Position numbers and translations under genes: made by a program. From Bog-366 sp963722555 (GTDB taxonomy: Bacteria > Acidobacteriota > Terriglobia > UBA7540), in assembly GCA_963722555.1 (NCBI GenBank), contig CAVRNQ010000005.1, forward strand, positions 558,001 through 622,000: a stretch of DNA of 64,000 nt, written 5' to 3'. Positions 16,188 through 24,910 of this stretch are shown piece by piece (position 1 is the stretch's first letter; each line of letters opens with the position of its first letter). Under the pieces are notes generated by a model. The model saw only the letters and a list, made by a program, of their open reading frames with translations, ran no database searches and was not told where the DNA came from.

Positions 16188-18602
16188 ATGTCCTTCCGAA
16201 ACCATCTTGCCAGTGCTGTCATCGTCACCGCTGTCGTTGCCGGCAGCCTGCTCGCGGGGCAGGAACCCGCGAGCACCGGGCTGCAGGCCTGGGTCGTGAA
16301 CCCCGAGATGCGCCTCACGCCGGCCAGCTCCAGCCGGGACCTGAGCACCACGGCGAAAGCCGAGGCCTTCCGCAACGAAGTGGTGTCCTTGCAGTTTGCG
16401 GTGCGCGCTGCGGAGCCGCTTTCCCCCTTCTCCGCAACGTGTGCAGGGGCGGCGATGGGTGCTGCGAAGGATTTGCCTTGCGGGTGGGTCGAGATCCGCT
16501 ATCCGGGCTACATCCTGGTGGATGAAATTGGCCAGTACACCAGCGACCCGTTGTTTGAGAAGCCGCCGGAGCGCGTCGAGCCCAACTCCACGCAGGGCGT
16601 TTGGTTGACCGTGCGCGTTCCCAAAACGGCCGAGCCGGGGGTTTACGCGAATGCCCTGATCGTCCACGCCGGCTCGCATGAGGTGAAATTCACGATCGAA
16701 CTCCATGTGCCTGAACTCACTTTGCCGGACCTCACGGAGGGCAAGTTCTACCTCAACCTCTGGCAGGACCCCTCCTCCGTGGCCCTTGCGGCCAAACTTC
16801 CGCTCTGGTCGGAGGAGCACTGGAAGCTGCTGGAGGCTTATGCGCGCGACCTCGCCGCGCATGGGGAGAAATCCATTACCACCACGATTATCCACGACCC
16901 CTGGCGCTCGGACGTTGGCCATGCCATGCCGGCCATGGTTGCGTGGCGGTTCCCGGGTCAATGGCAATTGGGGCAGGAGTCCAGGTTTGAATTCGATTTC
17001 ACGGTCTTTGACCGCTACGTCGAGCTGATGATGCAGGCTGGAATCCGGAAGACCATCCACAGCTATTCGATGGTCAACGGGCCCGGCGAGAGTTCGGACT
17101 GCGATCTCGGCTACATCAACACCCGCACCGGGCAACTTCTGATTCGTCACACCACGGTGGGCGACGATTGGTACAAGAAAGCCTGGGACGCTTTCCTGCC
17201 GGTGTTCGTCAAGCACCTGAAGGAAAAAGGGTGGCTCGACCGTACTTACATTGGATTCGATGAGAAGCCCCAAGCCATCATGGACAAGATCATGGCGGAA
17301 CTGCACGCCGCGGCGCCCGGACTCAAGATCACGTTGGCGGGCGGGGGCGCCAGTCAGCAATCCCGGAGTGCCGGGGACCTGACGATCCATTTGGACGACC
17401 TCGCGCACCCGGATGCCGTCGCCCGCCTGGTGAGGGAACGGCGCGGGATTGGCCCGACCAGCTTTTACACGGCTTGCTCGCCGCACTCGCCCAACACTTT
17501 CCTCTACTCTCCTTTGTGGGAATCCCGCCTGCTCCCCTGGATCGCCTTCCGTCATGGTCTGGATGGCTACCTGCGCTGGAATTACAACTACTGGTTCGAG
17601 GGCATGTGGTCGCAGCCGCGCTACCATTGGCATTCCGGCGACATGTTCTTTGTTTATCCGGGAGAGCAGGGGCCCCTCGCCACCGCGCGCTGGGAAATGC
17701 TGCGCCAGGGAATTCAGGACTTCGAAGCCCTGGGCATGCTGAAGGATCGGATCGACGCGCTCAAGAAGCAGCCTGCCCAAGCGGCGCAGGCGGCCCGCCT
17801 CGAGAAGCGGCTGAAAGAGGCGGTGGGAATGGGCTGCGAGCTGGACGACTGCGAAAACTGGCCGCACCCGGGGGAGGCTCGCGAGCAGGTGGATGGCTTG
17901 CTGGCGGAAGCCGCGGGATTGCCTGACCCGCATCCCAGCCCTTACGACAACAAACTCCAGACGACTTCCAAGTTCATTACCGAAGATTTTGTCCCCGACG
18001 GGAATCTCGATAAGCAAGTGTGGCGCGACGCCCCCTGGGTCAAGCTGGATCGCGACGCTTTCAACCCGACGACCTATCCCCAATCCGAGATGGAGGTTGC
18101 TTCCCTCTGGACGGCGACCAACGTGTTCTTCGCCTTCCGGTGCAAATACACGACCCTGAATGTGTACGAGGGCAAAGATCCCAGCCGGGACTTCTGGACG
18201 CTCTGGGACCGCGACGTGGTGGAGGTTTTCCTGAATCCGCAACCCGAACGCTTGAACCACTATTTCGAGTATGAAGTGGCGCCCAACAACCTCTGGATCG
18301 ATCTGGAAATCGACCTGGATCGGAAGCCCTTCAACGATGCGGGGTGGGAATCACAGTTCGAGCACGTGACGCACATCGACGCCCAGAACCACGTGTGGAC
18401 TTGTGAGATGCGGATTCCGGTCCGCACCATGGGCGGGGTCATGCCGATCCAGGCGAACGACGTGTGGCGGATCAATATCTATCGCGCCGATGGCCCGGGT
18501 GACGATTCCAAGCGGCGCTTCCTTTCCTGGAGCCTGGTGCATAACGACAAGCACTCATTCCACGCTCCGGCGTCGTTCGGCCTGCTGCGCTTCGTCAAAT
18601 AG
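16188..18602 (+). CDS. Secreted DUF4091 glycoside-hydrolase-like protein with C-terminal CBM9-like domain
   Basis: An 804-residue exported protein. A signal peptide (residues ~3-23) leads into a beta-sandwich region (residues ~25-190), then a TIM-barrel-like DUF4091 domain (roughly 190-590), where GFDEKPQAI and LRWNYNYWF are typical. A C-terminal domain (about 600-804; ITEDFVPDGNLDKQVWRDAP, FFAFRC, RDVVEVFL) resembles the CBM9 carbohydrate-binding fold. It is probably a periplasmic or surface polysaccharide-acting enzyme; the activity is not established. AGGAGG precedes the ATG at 16188. It is divergent from the amidohydrolase and may share its regulation. Confidence 0.85.
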   Translation: MSFRNHLASAVIVTAVVAGSLLAGQEPASTGLQAWVVNPEMRLTPASSSRDLSTTAKAEAFRNEVVSLQFAVRAAEPLSPFSATCAGAAMGAAKDLPCGWVEIRYPGYILVDEIGQYTSDPLFEKPPERVEPNSTQGVWLTVRVPKTAEPGVYANALIVHAGSHEVKFTIELHVPELTLPDLTEGKFYLNLWQDPSSVALAAKLPLWSEEHWKLLEAYARDLAAHGEKSITTTIIHDPWRSDVGHAMPAMVAWRFPGQWQLGQESRFEFDFTVFDRYVELMMQAGIRKTIHSYSMVNGPGESSDCDLGYINTRTGQLLIRHTTVGDDWYKKAWDAFLPVFVKHLKEKGWLDRTYIGFDEKPQAIMDKIMAELHAAAPGLKITLAGGGASQQSRSAGDLTIHLDDLAHPDAVARLVRERRGIGPTSFYTACSPHSPNTFLYSPLWESRLLPWIAFRHGLDGYLRWNYNYWFEGMWSQPRYHWHSGDMFFVYPGEQGPLATARWEMLRQGIQDFEALGMLKDRIDALKKQPAQAAQAARLEKRLKEAVGMGCELDDCENWPHPGEAREQVDGLLAEAAGLPDPHPSPYDNKLQTTSKFITEDFVPDGNLDKQVWRDAPWVKLDRDAFNPTTYPQSEMEVASLWTATNVFFAFRCKYTTLNVYEGKDPSRDFWTLWDRDVVEVFLNPQPERLNHYFEYEVAPNNLWIDLEIDLDRKPFNDAGWESQFEHVTHIDAQNHVWTCEMRIPVRTMGGVMPIQANDVWRINIYRADGPGDDSKRRFLSWSLVHNDKHSFHAPASFGLLRFVK

Positions 18603-18630
18603 AGGCGGCTTTCCACCGCAACCGTGACGT

Positions 18631-18663
18631 GGCGCAGACATCGTGGTTTGATGTCTGAGGCGC
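18631..18663. repeat. Hairpin of family R2, GGCGCAGACATC type
   Basis: GCGCAGACATC faces GATGTCTGAGGCGC with a short loop. A degenerate relative of the GGTGGCGCAGACAT repeats of the 3.6-6.7 kb region. Confidence 0.6.
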
Positions 18664-18724
18664 ACGAAGAATTGGATCCAATCGTTCACCCCGGACGTCC
18701 ACACTTGGCCCCAGCGCGCCGACT

Positions 18725-18810
18725 GGTAGCGCAGACTTGGTGTGTAAGTCTGCGGCTCTTCCATCCCCAAGGGTTAGAGCCGCAGAGTTAAAGACCAACT
18801 CTGCGCTACC
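18725..18810. repeat. Palindromic repeat, GGTAGCGC ends
   Basis: GGTAGCGCAGACTTGG at the left mirrors CTCTGCGCTACC at the right. Inside, AAGTCTGCGGCTCT and AGAGCCGCAGAGTT form a second hairpin. It lies between the convergent ends of the DUF4091 gene and the TPR-sulfatase and may terminate both. Confidence 0.75.
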
Positions 18811-18846
18811 CTGCTTTCGGCAGTCCTCCCGGCCCCGCCCGGGTAA

Positions 18847-20919
18847 TCAACCTCCATGTTTCAAGTCCTGGACGGCCGCGCGCACCTTGGGAATCAGCGC
18901 GGCGTAATCCTGAGGGGGCGCCTTGGCGAGGAATTGCTGGTAATAGCGCAGCGCCATAGGCTTGTTGCCGGCCTTGTCATAGAGCACGCCGAGGTTGAGG
19001 AGCGGCTCCACTTCGCTCGAGTCGAGCTGGACGGCCTTCTCGAAGTCGCGCCGCGCCGCCTCCGCGTCGCCCCGTTGAATGGCCACTAAGCCCAGGCCAT
19101 TGTACGCAGCGCTGTAATGATCGTTCTGGAGGTTGATGGCCTGGAAGGCCTTTTCCGCCTCATCGGCGCGCCCCAACTGCAATTCCGCGGTGCCCAGGTT
19201 TCGCAAGTTGTCGAGGTCGGTGGGATTAATCTGCCTGGAGTGCGTCATGGCGTCCACAGCCTTATCCAGTTTGTGAAGACGCAGGTAGAGCTTACCTAAG
19301 CGTGAATAGATGATATCGGTGAAAATGCGCCGGTCGATCGCGTCCTGGTAAACCTCGACGGCGCGTTCGAGCCGGCCGGCGCGCTCCTGGGCCATGGCCA
19401 GGTAAACATGACCCAGGGGATTGCCGGGGTCCTGGCGGAGCGCCTGCTCCATACTCTGCGCGGCGCGCGCGTTATCGTGCGCATTCAGGAATTCTTCCGC
19501 CCGCTGGATGATCTCGAGAACCGGGATGCGGTCCTTGGGGTCAGGGGCATCCGAGCCGAGCTGGATTTCACGCGACGCACCCCCGCTGATATATCCCAGA
19601 GACTCCAGCTCCTGGCGCGTCTGTTCGTCCACCGGCACGGTCGTCACTTTCTCGGTCCTCGCCTGCGTACCGGCAATTTCCCAGATCTTCTTTTGGAGTT
19701 GGTCGGCTTCGGCGGGATGGTTCGGAATCAGATTCTGGGTCTCGCCGGGATCATGCTCGAGGTTGTAAAGCTCGGGATGCGACGCCAGGATAAACTTCCA
19801 GTTGTCCGTGCGCATGGCGCGCAGCTCTGACCATCCCATGTAGGTGCGTGGATAGAGCGTTTCTCCATAGGAATAGTTCGATCGCACATGGGTTCCCTGG
19901 CGCAGGAGGGGCCAGAGGCTGACGCCTTGCGCTTCCGAGGAGGGCTGCAAGTTCAGGAATTCCATCACCGTGGGGTGGACGTCGATGGAGCGCACCTGGT
20001 CGTCAATCACCTTGCCGCGCGGAACGTCCGGGCCTGCCACGAGCAGCGGGACGTGCAGGGTGGCATCGTAGAGGAAGATGCCGTGCGTCGCTTCGCCGTG
20101 TTCACCCAGGCTCTCGCCGTGATCGCCCATGGCAATGACCAGGGTGCGCGAGGTGATCCCCAGTTGGTCGAGGCCCGCGAGCAGGCGGCCGACCTGCTCG
20201 TCCATGTAGGCAATTTCGCCATCGTAGAGGCTCTTCGCATATTGGCGCCTAAAAGGCTCCGGAGGGTCGTAAGGCTGGTGTGGATCGTAGTAGTGCGCCC
20301 AGAGGAAGAACTTACGTCGGCCATTTTGCTTTAACCAGTCGAGGGCGCGATCGGTAACCACGCCGGCGCGCCGCTCCGCAAAAACTCCAGGAAGTTTTCC
20401 CTCCTCCGTTTGGGCTCCCATGTCATCGTCGTAGGTATCAAAGCCGTGGGAAAGACCGAAATTCCGGGCCACCGCGCGCGAGCCCACAAAAGCGGCGGTG
20501 GCAAATCCCGCGCCTTGCATGAGGGAGGCGAGCGTAGGGTGGGACTTGTCGAGGATAAAGCCGCCCATGTCGCGCAGCTTGTGAACCATCGGGTACGAGC
20601 CGGTCATAATGCAGGCGTGCGAAGGCAGGGTGAGAGGCACCTGCGCAGTGGCGTGGGCGAACCGAACCCCACGCGCGGCCAGCGCATCCAGGTTCGGCGT
20701 CTTGGCGCCGCGCGAGCTGTAGCAGCTCAAGTGGTCGGCGCGCGTGGTATCCAGAGTAATCAGCAGGACGTTCAGGTCGCGAGGAGCCGGCGCCGTGGAA
20801 TTGCCGGTTTCATTTCGCCGGCAAGCAGCGCAGAAGGTGACCAGCAAGCACAGAAGGCCGGCGGTAATCTGCCCCCATTTCCAACCCGCGAGACAGCGAA
20901 GAAATGTGGATGTGGACAT
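18847..20919 (-). CDS. Exported sulfatase-like protein with C-terminal TPR repeats
   Basis: A 690-residue probable lipoprotein. A hydrophobic leader ends at FCAAC (Cys33). It has an alkaline-phosphatase/sulfatase domain (residues ~47-430): LLITLDTTRADHLSCY with metal-binding Asp57 and GDHGESLGEHGE near residue 265, then C-terminal TPR repeats (~480-690). At the place of the formylglycine signature (C/S-x-P-S-R) it reads TLPSH (97-101), so Thr replaces Cys/Ser and His replaces Arg. A sulfatase of the usual kind is therefore unlikely without a Thr nucleophile, as in phosphodiesterase-type relatives. The start is ATG 20919. It is divergent from the TPR/CRTAC1 pair. Confidence 0.85.
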   Translation of the reverse strand: MSTSTFLRCLAGWKWGQITAGLLCLLVTFCAACRRNETGNSTAPAPRDLNVLLITLDTTRADHLSCYSSRGAKTPNLDALAARGVRFAHATAQVPLTLPSHACIMTGSYPMVHKLRDMGGFILDKSHPTLASLMQGAGFATAAFVGSRAVARNFGLSHGFDTYDDDMGAQTEEGKLPGVFAERRAGVVTDRALDWLKQNGRRKFFLWAHYYDPHQPYDPPEPFRRQYAKSLYDGEIAYMDEQVGRLLAGLDQLGITSRTLVIAMGDHGESLGEHGEATHGIFLYDATLHVPLLVAGPDVPRGKVIDDQVRSIDVHPTVMEFLNLQPSSEAQGVSLWPLLRQGTHVRSNYSYGETLYPRTYMGWSELRAMRTDNWKFILASHPELYNLEHDPGETQNLIPNHPAEADQLQKKIWEIAGTQARTEKVTTVPVDEQTRQELESLGYISGGASREIQLGSDAPDPKDRIPVLEIIQRAEEFLNAHDNARAAQSMEQALRQDPGNPLGHVYLAMAQERAGRLERAVEVYQDAIDRRIFTDIIYSRLGKLYLRLHKLDKAVDAMTHSRQINPTDLDNLRNLGTAELQLGRADEAEKAFQAINLQNDHYSAAYNGLGLVAIQRGDAEAARRDFEKAVQLDSSEVEPLLNLGVLYDKAGNKPMALRYYQQFLAKAPPQDYAALIPKVRAAVQDLKHGG

Positions 20920-21266
20920 CACGCGAGTTAGTTTACCTGAATTTCTCACCAGGCTGGGACAGTTTTGGGGTTCCGCCCTCAGCGGGTAGCCACGGCCAAG
21001 TCGGCGCTCGCTTCGAGTGGTAACCCCAAGGGCCCCGGGCACCTTGGTGATCCGGAAAGCGCACATCTGTTCGCTTTCCGGGTCACTGCGGGGAAACCCA
21101 TAGCGTACAGCAAGTACGTGGCGCCTTTTATCCTCGGGGCGATCGCAAGGGTGTACTTTCCGGCCGCTTGCGGAGTATCCTCGTCTGTCAGGGTTGCCTC
21201 GGCTTTCTCGTTCGAGTCCTGACCGATGATGAACCGCGGCGATCAGATCCTGGAGGTGAAGGAAAG

Positions 21267-22793
21267 GTGAAGGTTCGAGCTCTTGCCCTCGCGGCCGCGT
21301 GGCTTTGCGCGGCGGTGCATCTCTTCGGGCAAGCCAGTGCTCCGCCAGGCCCCGGAACCTCTCGGGTGACTCCCTCCGAGCCACTCCTGGTCCAGGCGCA
21401 GTTGCTCGTGCGCGACGGGAAGCTGGACGAGGCGCTTCCCGTCATCCACCGTTTCCTGGAGCAACGGCCCGACTCTCCGGACGGACGCGCCGTGCTCGGG
21501 TTTATTCTCTTCAAACAATCGAAACCCGCGGAGGCGTTGCGCGAGTATGGGGAAGCCGCGAAGTATCGCCGTCCCTCTGCTTTTGAGTCGAAAATCATTG
21601 GCTTGAGCGAGGCGATGCTCAACGACTATGCGAGCGCCGACCCATGGCTCGCCAGATCGCTCGAGCTGAATCCCAAAGATCTCGAGGCCTGCAATGATCT
21701 CGGACAGATAAAATTCCTGCGCGAGACATACAGCGAGGCCGTGGGCGTTTTTCGAGAGTGTCTGAAACTGGACGCGAAGAATGTGTTTGCGGAGAATGGC
21801 TTAGGCAGTGCCTACGAGCGAATGAGCCGTCTGGACGAGGCGGCGGCAGCCTATCGGAACGCCATTGTGTGGCAATCGGCGAAAACGATTCAGGACCCCA
21901 CACCCTTTTGCAATCTCGGCCGCGTCCTCCTGGAGCAGAACAAACCCAAGGAGGCATTGACGTACCTTACCCGCGCGGTCGAGCTTGGACCGGACCTCGC
22001 AGAGGCGCTGGTGCGGCGCTACCTTCAGACAAGCCCGGATTCCGGGGATGGTCATGCGCTGCTGGGATTCATTCAATTCAGCCAACAGAGATGGAAGGAA
22101 TCGATGGCGGAGTACGTCGAGGCCTCCCAATACCGCGATCTCACGGCTTCGGAGCTCAAGACGGTCGCGCTCGATTGCGCTGAGCTGCATCTTGCCGGCG
22201 ATGCGGATAATTGGCTCACTCGCTCCCTGGAAATGAACCCCGAGGATGCCAAGGGCTGGGAGGCGCTGGGACAGATCAAGGGCGACGAGCAACGATTCGA
22301 AGAGGCCATCAAGGCGTTTCAACGTTCTCTCGCGCTCACCCCGCGGGTCGTTACCGCCGAAAGCGGCATCGGGCTGTCCTGTGAGCTGTTGAGCCGGTTA
22401 GAGGACGCCAAGACGGCGTACAAAACGGCGATCGGCTGGGAAGCGCCGAAGCCGCAGGATCCCACGCCGTTCCATGGGCTCGGCCGCGTGCTCCTGAAAC
22501 AGAACCGACCGGCAGAGGCTTTGCCCTATCTCCGGCAGGCGGTCGAGCTGGGTCCCGAGGTGGCCGAGGCACATGAAGAGCTGGGGAAAGCTTACTCTTC
22601 ACTGAATCAGCTCGCCGCCGCTCAGAAGGAGATCGAGAAAGCGGTCGAGCTTGCTCCCAAGGTGGCGCGTTTGCACTTTATGCTGGGACAGTCGTATCGC
22701 AAGGCTGGGCTAATGGAGAAGGCAAAAGCGGAACTCGATCTCTACGCTGCCCTGGTGGGCACGAGCGCGACTCCCTATGTGGACCCGAAGTGA
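21267..22793 (+). CDS. Exported TPR protein with internal duplication
   Basis: A 508-residue protein starting at GTG 21267 (GGAGGTGAAGGAAAG in front), with a signal peptide (ALALAAAWLCAAVHLFGQASA). The rest is tetratricopeptide repeats in two tandem modules of about 188 residues (62-249 and 250-437) that are clearly related: RFLEQRPDSPDGRAVLGFI versus RYLQTSPDSGDGHALLGFI, and VELGPDLAEA versus VELGPEVAEA. TPR proteins are scaffolds; the partner is probably the gene directly downstream, whose GTG overlaps this stop by 4 bp. Both genes are divergent from the TPR-sulfatase. Confidence 0.85.
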   Translation: MKVRALALAAAWLCAAVHLFGQASAPPGPGTSRVTPSEPLLVQAQLLVRDGKLDEALPVIHRFLEQRPDSPDGRAVLGFILFKQSKPAEALREYGEAAKYRRPSAFESKIIGLSEAMLNDYASADPWLARSLELNPKDLEACNDLGQIKFLRETYSEAVGVFRECLKLDAKNVFAENGLGSAYERMSRLDEAAAAYRNAIVWQSAKTIQDPTPFCNLGRVLLEQNKPKEALTYLTRAVELGPDLAEALVRRYLQTSPDSGDGHALLGFIQFSQQRWKESMAEYVEASQYRDLTASELKTVALDCAELHLAGDADNWLTRSLEMNPEDAKGWEALGQIKGDEQRFEEAIKAFQRSLALTPRVVTAESGIGLSCELLSRLEDAKTAYKTAIGWEAPKPQDPTPFHGLGRVLLKQNRPAEALPYLRQAVELGPEVAEAHEELGKAYSSLNQLAAAQKEIEKAVELAPKVARLHFMLGQSYRKAGLMEKAKAELDLYAALVGTSATPYVDPK

Positions 22794-24475
22794 TCTCATC
22801 TGCTGACATGCGCGTTGGAACCGCCGCCGTCCTTGTTGTTCTTTGCGTGGCGGGTGCAGGGCTGAAGCCCGCCCAACCCGTGCCCGCGAGCTTTGTCGAT
22901 GTGACGGCCGCCAGCGGCGTGCAATTCCATCATTACGCCTCCCAAACCGCGAAGAAATACATGCTGGAAATCATGGGCTCGGGCGTCGCCCTGTTCGACT
23001 ACGACAATGACGGCCGGCTGGACATTTTCTTCGTGAACGGAGCGCCCATCAGCGATCCGACTCCGCTGGGCACTATCCCGCGCAAGACCGACCCCAAGTA
23101 CTGGCACCGTCTGTACCACCAGAAACCTGACGGTACGTTCGAAGATGTGACCGAGAGCGCCGGGGTGCAGGGGTTGGGCTATGGATTCGGCGTCGCTGTC
23201 GGTGATTACGACAACGACGGTTTCGAAGACTTGTTTGTCACCGAATACGGAGGCAACCGGCTGTACCACAACAACGGCAACGGAACGTTCACCGATGTCA
23301 CTGAAAAAGCGGGCGTGGGCGGCAGCGGCTGGTCCACCAGCGCGGCTTGGGTAGACCTCGATAACGACGGCCTCCTCGACCTGGTGGTTCTTCGTTACGT
23401 GCAGTGGGACTTCGAGGACCGGCTGTGCATGGTAAACGGGACTATCCGGACTTACTGTCGCCCGGACAATTTCAAGCCCATCGCACCCCTGGTGTACCAC
23501 AACAACGGTGATGGAACGTTCACCGAGGTGTCGCGCGAGATCGGACTCTCCAAGCCGGGCAAGGGTTTGGGGATTGCGATCGCTGATTACGACCGCGACG
23601 GGCACATCGACATCTATGTAGCCAATGACTCGATGCCGGGGTACCTGTACCACAACAAGGGCAACGGCACTTTCGAAGAAGTAGCCCTGCTGGCTGGGGT
23701 CGGTGTGACGGAAAGCGGGCGCACCTATGCCGGCATGGGTGTTGACTTTGCCGACTACAACAACGACGGACTCCCGGACCTGGCGGTCGCCGACCTGGCG
23801 CTCGAAACGTATGCACTTTACGAGAATGTGGGCAAGGGGTTTTTTCAGTATGCTACTGACTCGAGCGGACTCGGAAACATCACGATGCAGCATTCGGGCA
23901 TGGGCCTGCGCTTCATCGATTACGACAACGACGGCAGGAAAGACTTGCTCGTCTCTCAAGGGCACGTGATGGACACGGTGGACCTGGTCAACCCCAATCT
24001 TCACTATCGCGAGCCGATGCTTCTTGCCCGGAACACCGGCAAAGGTTTCGAGGATGTCTCGGCGACATCCGGCGAAATCTTCCATCAGGCGTGGGCCGGC
24101 CGAGGGCTGGCGGTGGGTGACATCAATAATGACGGCCGCATGGATGCCGTGGTATCGACAAGCGAAGGCCCGGCTCACGTGATCCTCAACGAGACGGCCA
24201 CGCCGAACCATTGGCTGATTTTGAAACTGACGGGACACAAGAGCAATCGTGATGCCATCGGTGCGGAAGTAAAGGTGGTCACCGCTCGAGGCGCGCAGTA
24301 TGCGACGGTGACAACCGCCAGTAGTTATCTTTCCTCCAGCGACAAGCGGGTGCACTTCGGTCTCGGACCGGAGTCGACCGTACAGAAGGTGGAGATACGC
24401 TGGCCAAGCGGGATTTTTCAGACCATCTACGGAGTCAAGGCGGACCAATCACTCGCAGTGGAGGAGCCCCGGTGA
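22790..24475 (+). CDS. CRTAC1-like FG-GAP / ASPIC-UnbV repeat protein
   Basis: A 561-residue exported protein with an N-terminal signal (about residues 7-28) and seven DxDNDG-type calcium-loop motifs spread through the chain (DYDNDGRLD, DYDNDGFED, DLDNDGLLD, DYDRDGHID, DYNNDGLPD, DYDNDGRKD, DINNDGRMD), as in FG-GAP/VCBS beta propellers. The C-terminal part (LILKLTGHKSNRDAIG, FGLGPESTVQKVEIRWPSG) is the ASPIC/UnbV domain. Such proteins are common in Acidobacteriota and often accompany TPR proteins; their function is poorly known. The GTG at 22790 overlaps the previous stop (ATG 22808 is an alternative), so translation is probably coupled. Confidence 0.9.
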   Translation: MISSADMRVGTAAVLVVLCVAGAGLKPAQPVPASFVDVTAASGVQFHHYASQTAKKYMLEIMGSGVALFDYDNDGRLDIFFVNGAPISDPTPLGTIPRKTDPKYWHRLYHQKPDGTFEDVTESAGVQGLGYGFGVAVGDYDNDGFEDLFVTEYGGNRLYHNNGNGTFTDVTEKAGVGGSGWSTSAAWVDLDNDGLLDLVVLRYVQWDFEDRLCMVNGTIRTYCRPDNFKPIAPLVYHNNGDGTFTEVSREIGLSKPGKGLGIAIADYDRDGHIDIYVANDSMPGYLYHNKGNGTFEEVALLAGVGVTESGRTYAGMGVDFADYNNDGLPDLAVADLALETYALYENVGKGFFQYATDSSGLGNITMQHSGMGLRFIDYDNDGRKDLLVSQGHVMDTVDLVNPNLHYREPMLLARNTGKGFEDVSATSGEIFHQAWAGRGLAVGDINNDGRMDAVVSTSEGPAHVILNETATPNHWLILKLTGHKSNRDAIGAEVKVVTARGAQYATVTTASSYLSSSDKRVHFGLGPESTVQKVEIRWPSGIFQTIYGVKADQSLAVEEPR

Positions 24476-24531
24476 CGATTTGCGCCGCTTTTCATGCAGG
24501 TTGGCGTTTCACTCGCGAAGGAGTCCGAGCG

Positions 24532-24621
24532 GGTAGCCACGGTCAGTGGTTTGCTGACCGTGGGTTTGTTGTCCCGGGTAAAAGCCCGCGGTTAATCAGA
24601 GTACGATTGACCGTGGCTACC
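24532..24621. repeat. Palindromic repeat, GGTAGCCACGGTCA ends
   Basis: GGTAGCCACGGTCA at the left faces TGACCGTGGCTACC at the right (with one gap). The core holds a CCCGGGTAAAAGCCCG hairpin. Downstream of the CRTAC1-like gene. Confidence 0.75.
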
Positions 24622-24641
24622 CTCCCCACGGCAAAGGGAAA

Positions 24642-24742
24642 GACCCCTCACCCGGCCCGCGCCGGCTGGTGAAAGCGCCGGTCGCGGCCCACCCTCTCCC
24701 CAAGGGAGAGGGTGGCCGACGTAGGAGGCCGGGTGAGGGGTC
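24642..24742. repeat. Palindromic repeat, CCCCTCACCCGGC ends
   Basis: CCCCTCACCCGGCC faces GGCCGGGTGAGGGG, with an inner GGCCCACCCTCTCCCC / GGGAGAGGGTGGCC hairpin. This end sequence recurs in many environmental bacterial genomes, as I recall it. The rest of the gap up to 24855 shows nothing that I can name. Confidence 0.7.
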
Positions 24743-24855
24743 ACGAACAGTCACCAACCTAACATGATGTTTCGCGTCGGCTATAGTTTCTCCGCGAAAG
24801 CAGCTTCTTATTAGTTTACACCATGCGTGCATCCAGCTTTCACCCCTGCCGGGGG

Positions 24856-24884
24856 AAAAAAACGGCCCGCCGCAAGGCGGGCCG
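24856..24884 (-). terminator. Rho-independent terminator of the TonB receptor gene
   Basis: On the minus strand a CGGCCCGCC-TTGC-GGCGGGCCG hairpin is followed by seven T residues, 27 bp after the receptor's stop codon. It is the clearest intrinsic terminator in the window. Confidence 0.8.
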
Positions 24885-24910
24885 TGGAGACAAGGTTCAA
24901 CGATGGAGGA

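Noticed and set aside
16083..18260. Long antisense open frame (725 codons) opposite the DUF4091 gene
   Set aside because: A frame shadow in high-GC DNA; no domain and wrong composition. The same applies to the antisense frames at 22796-24448, 7353-9011, 1617-2735 and 13450-14646.
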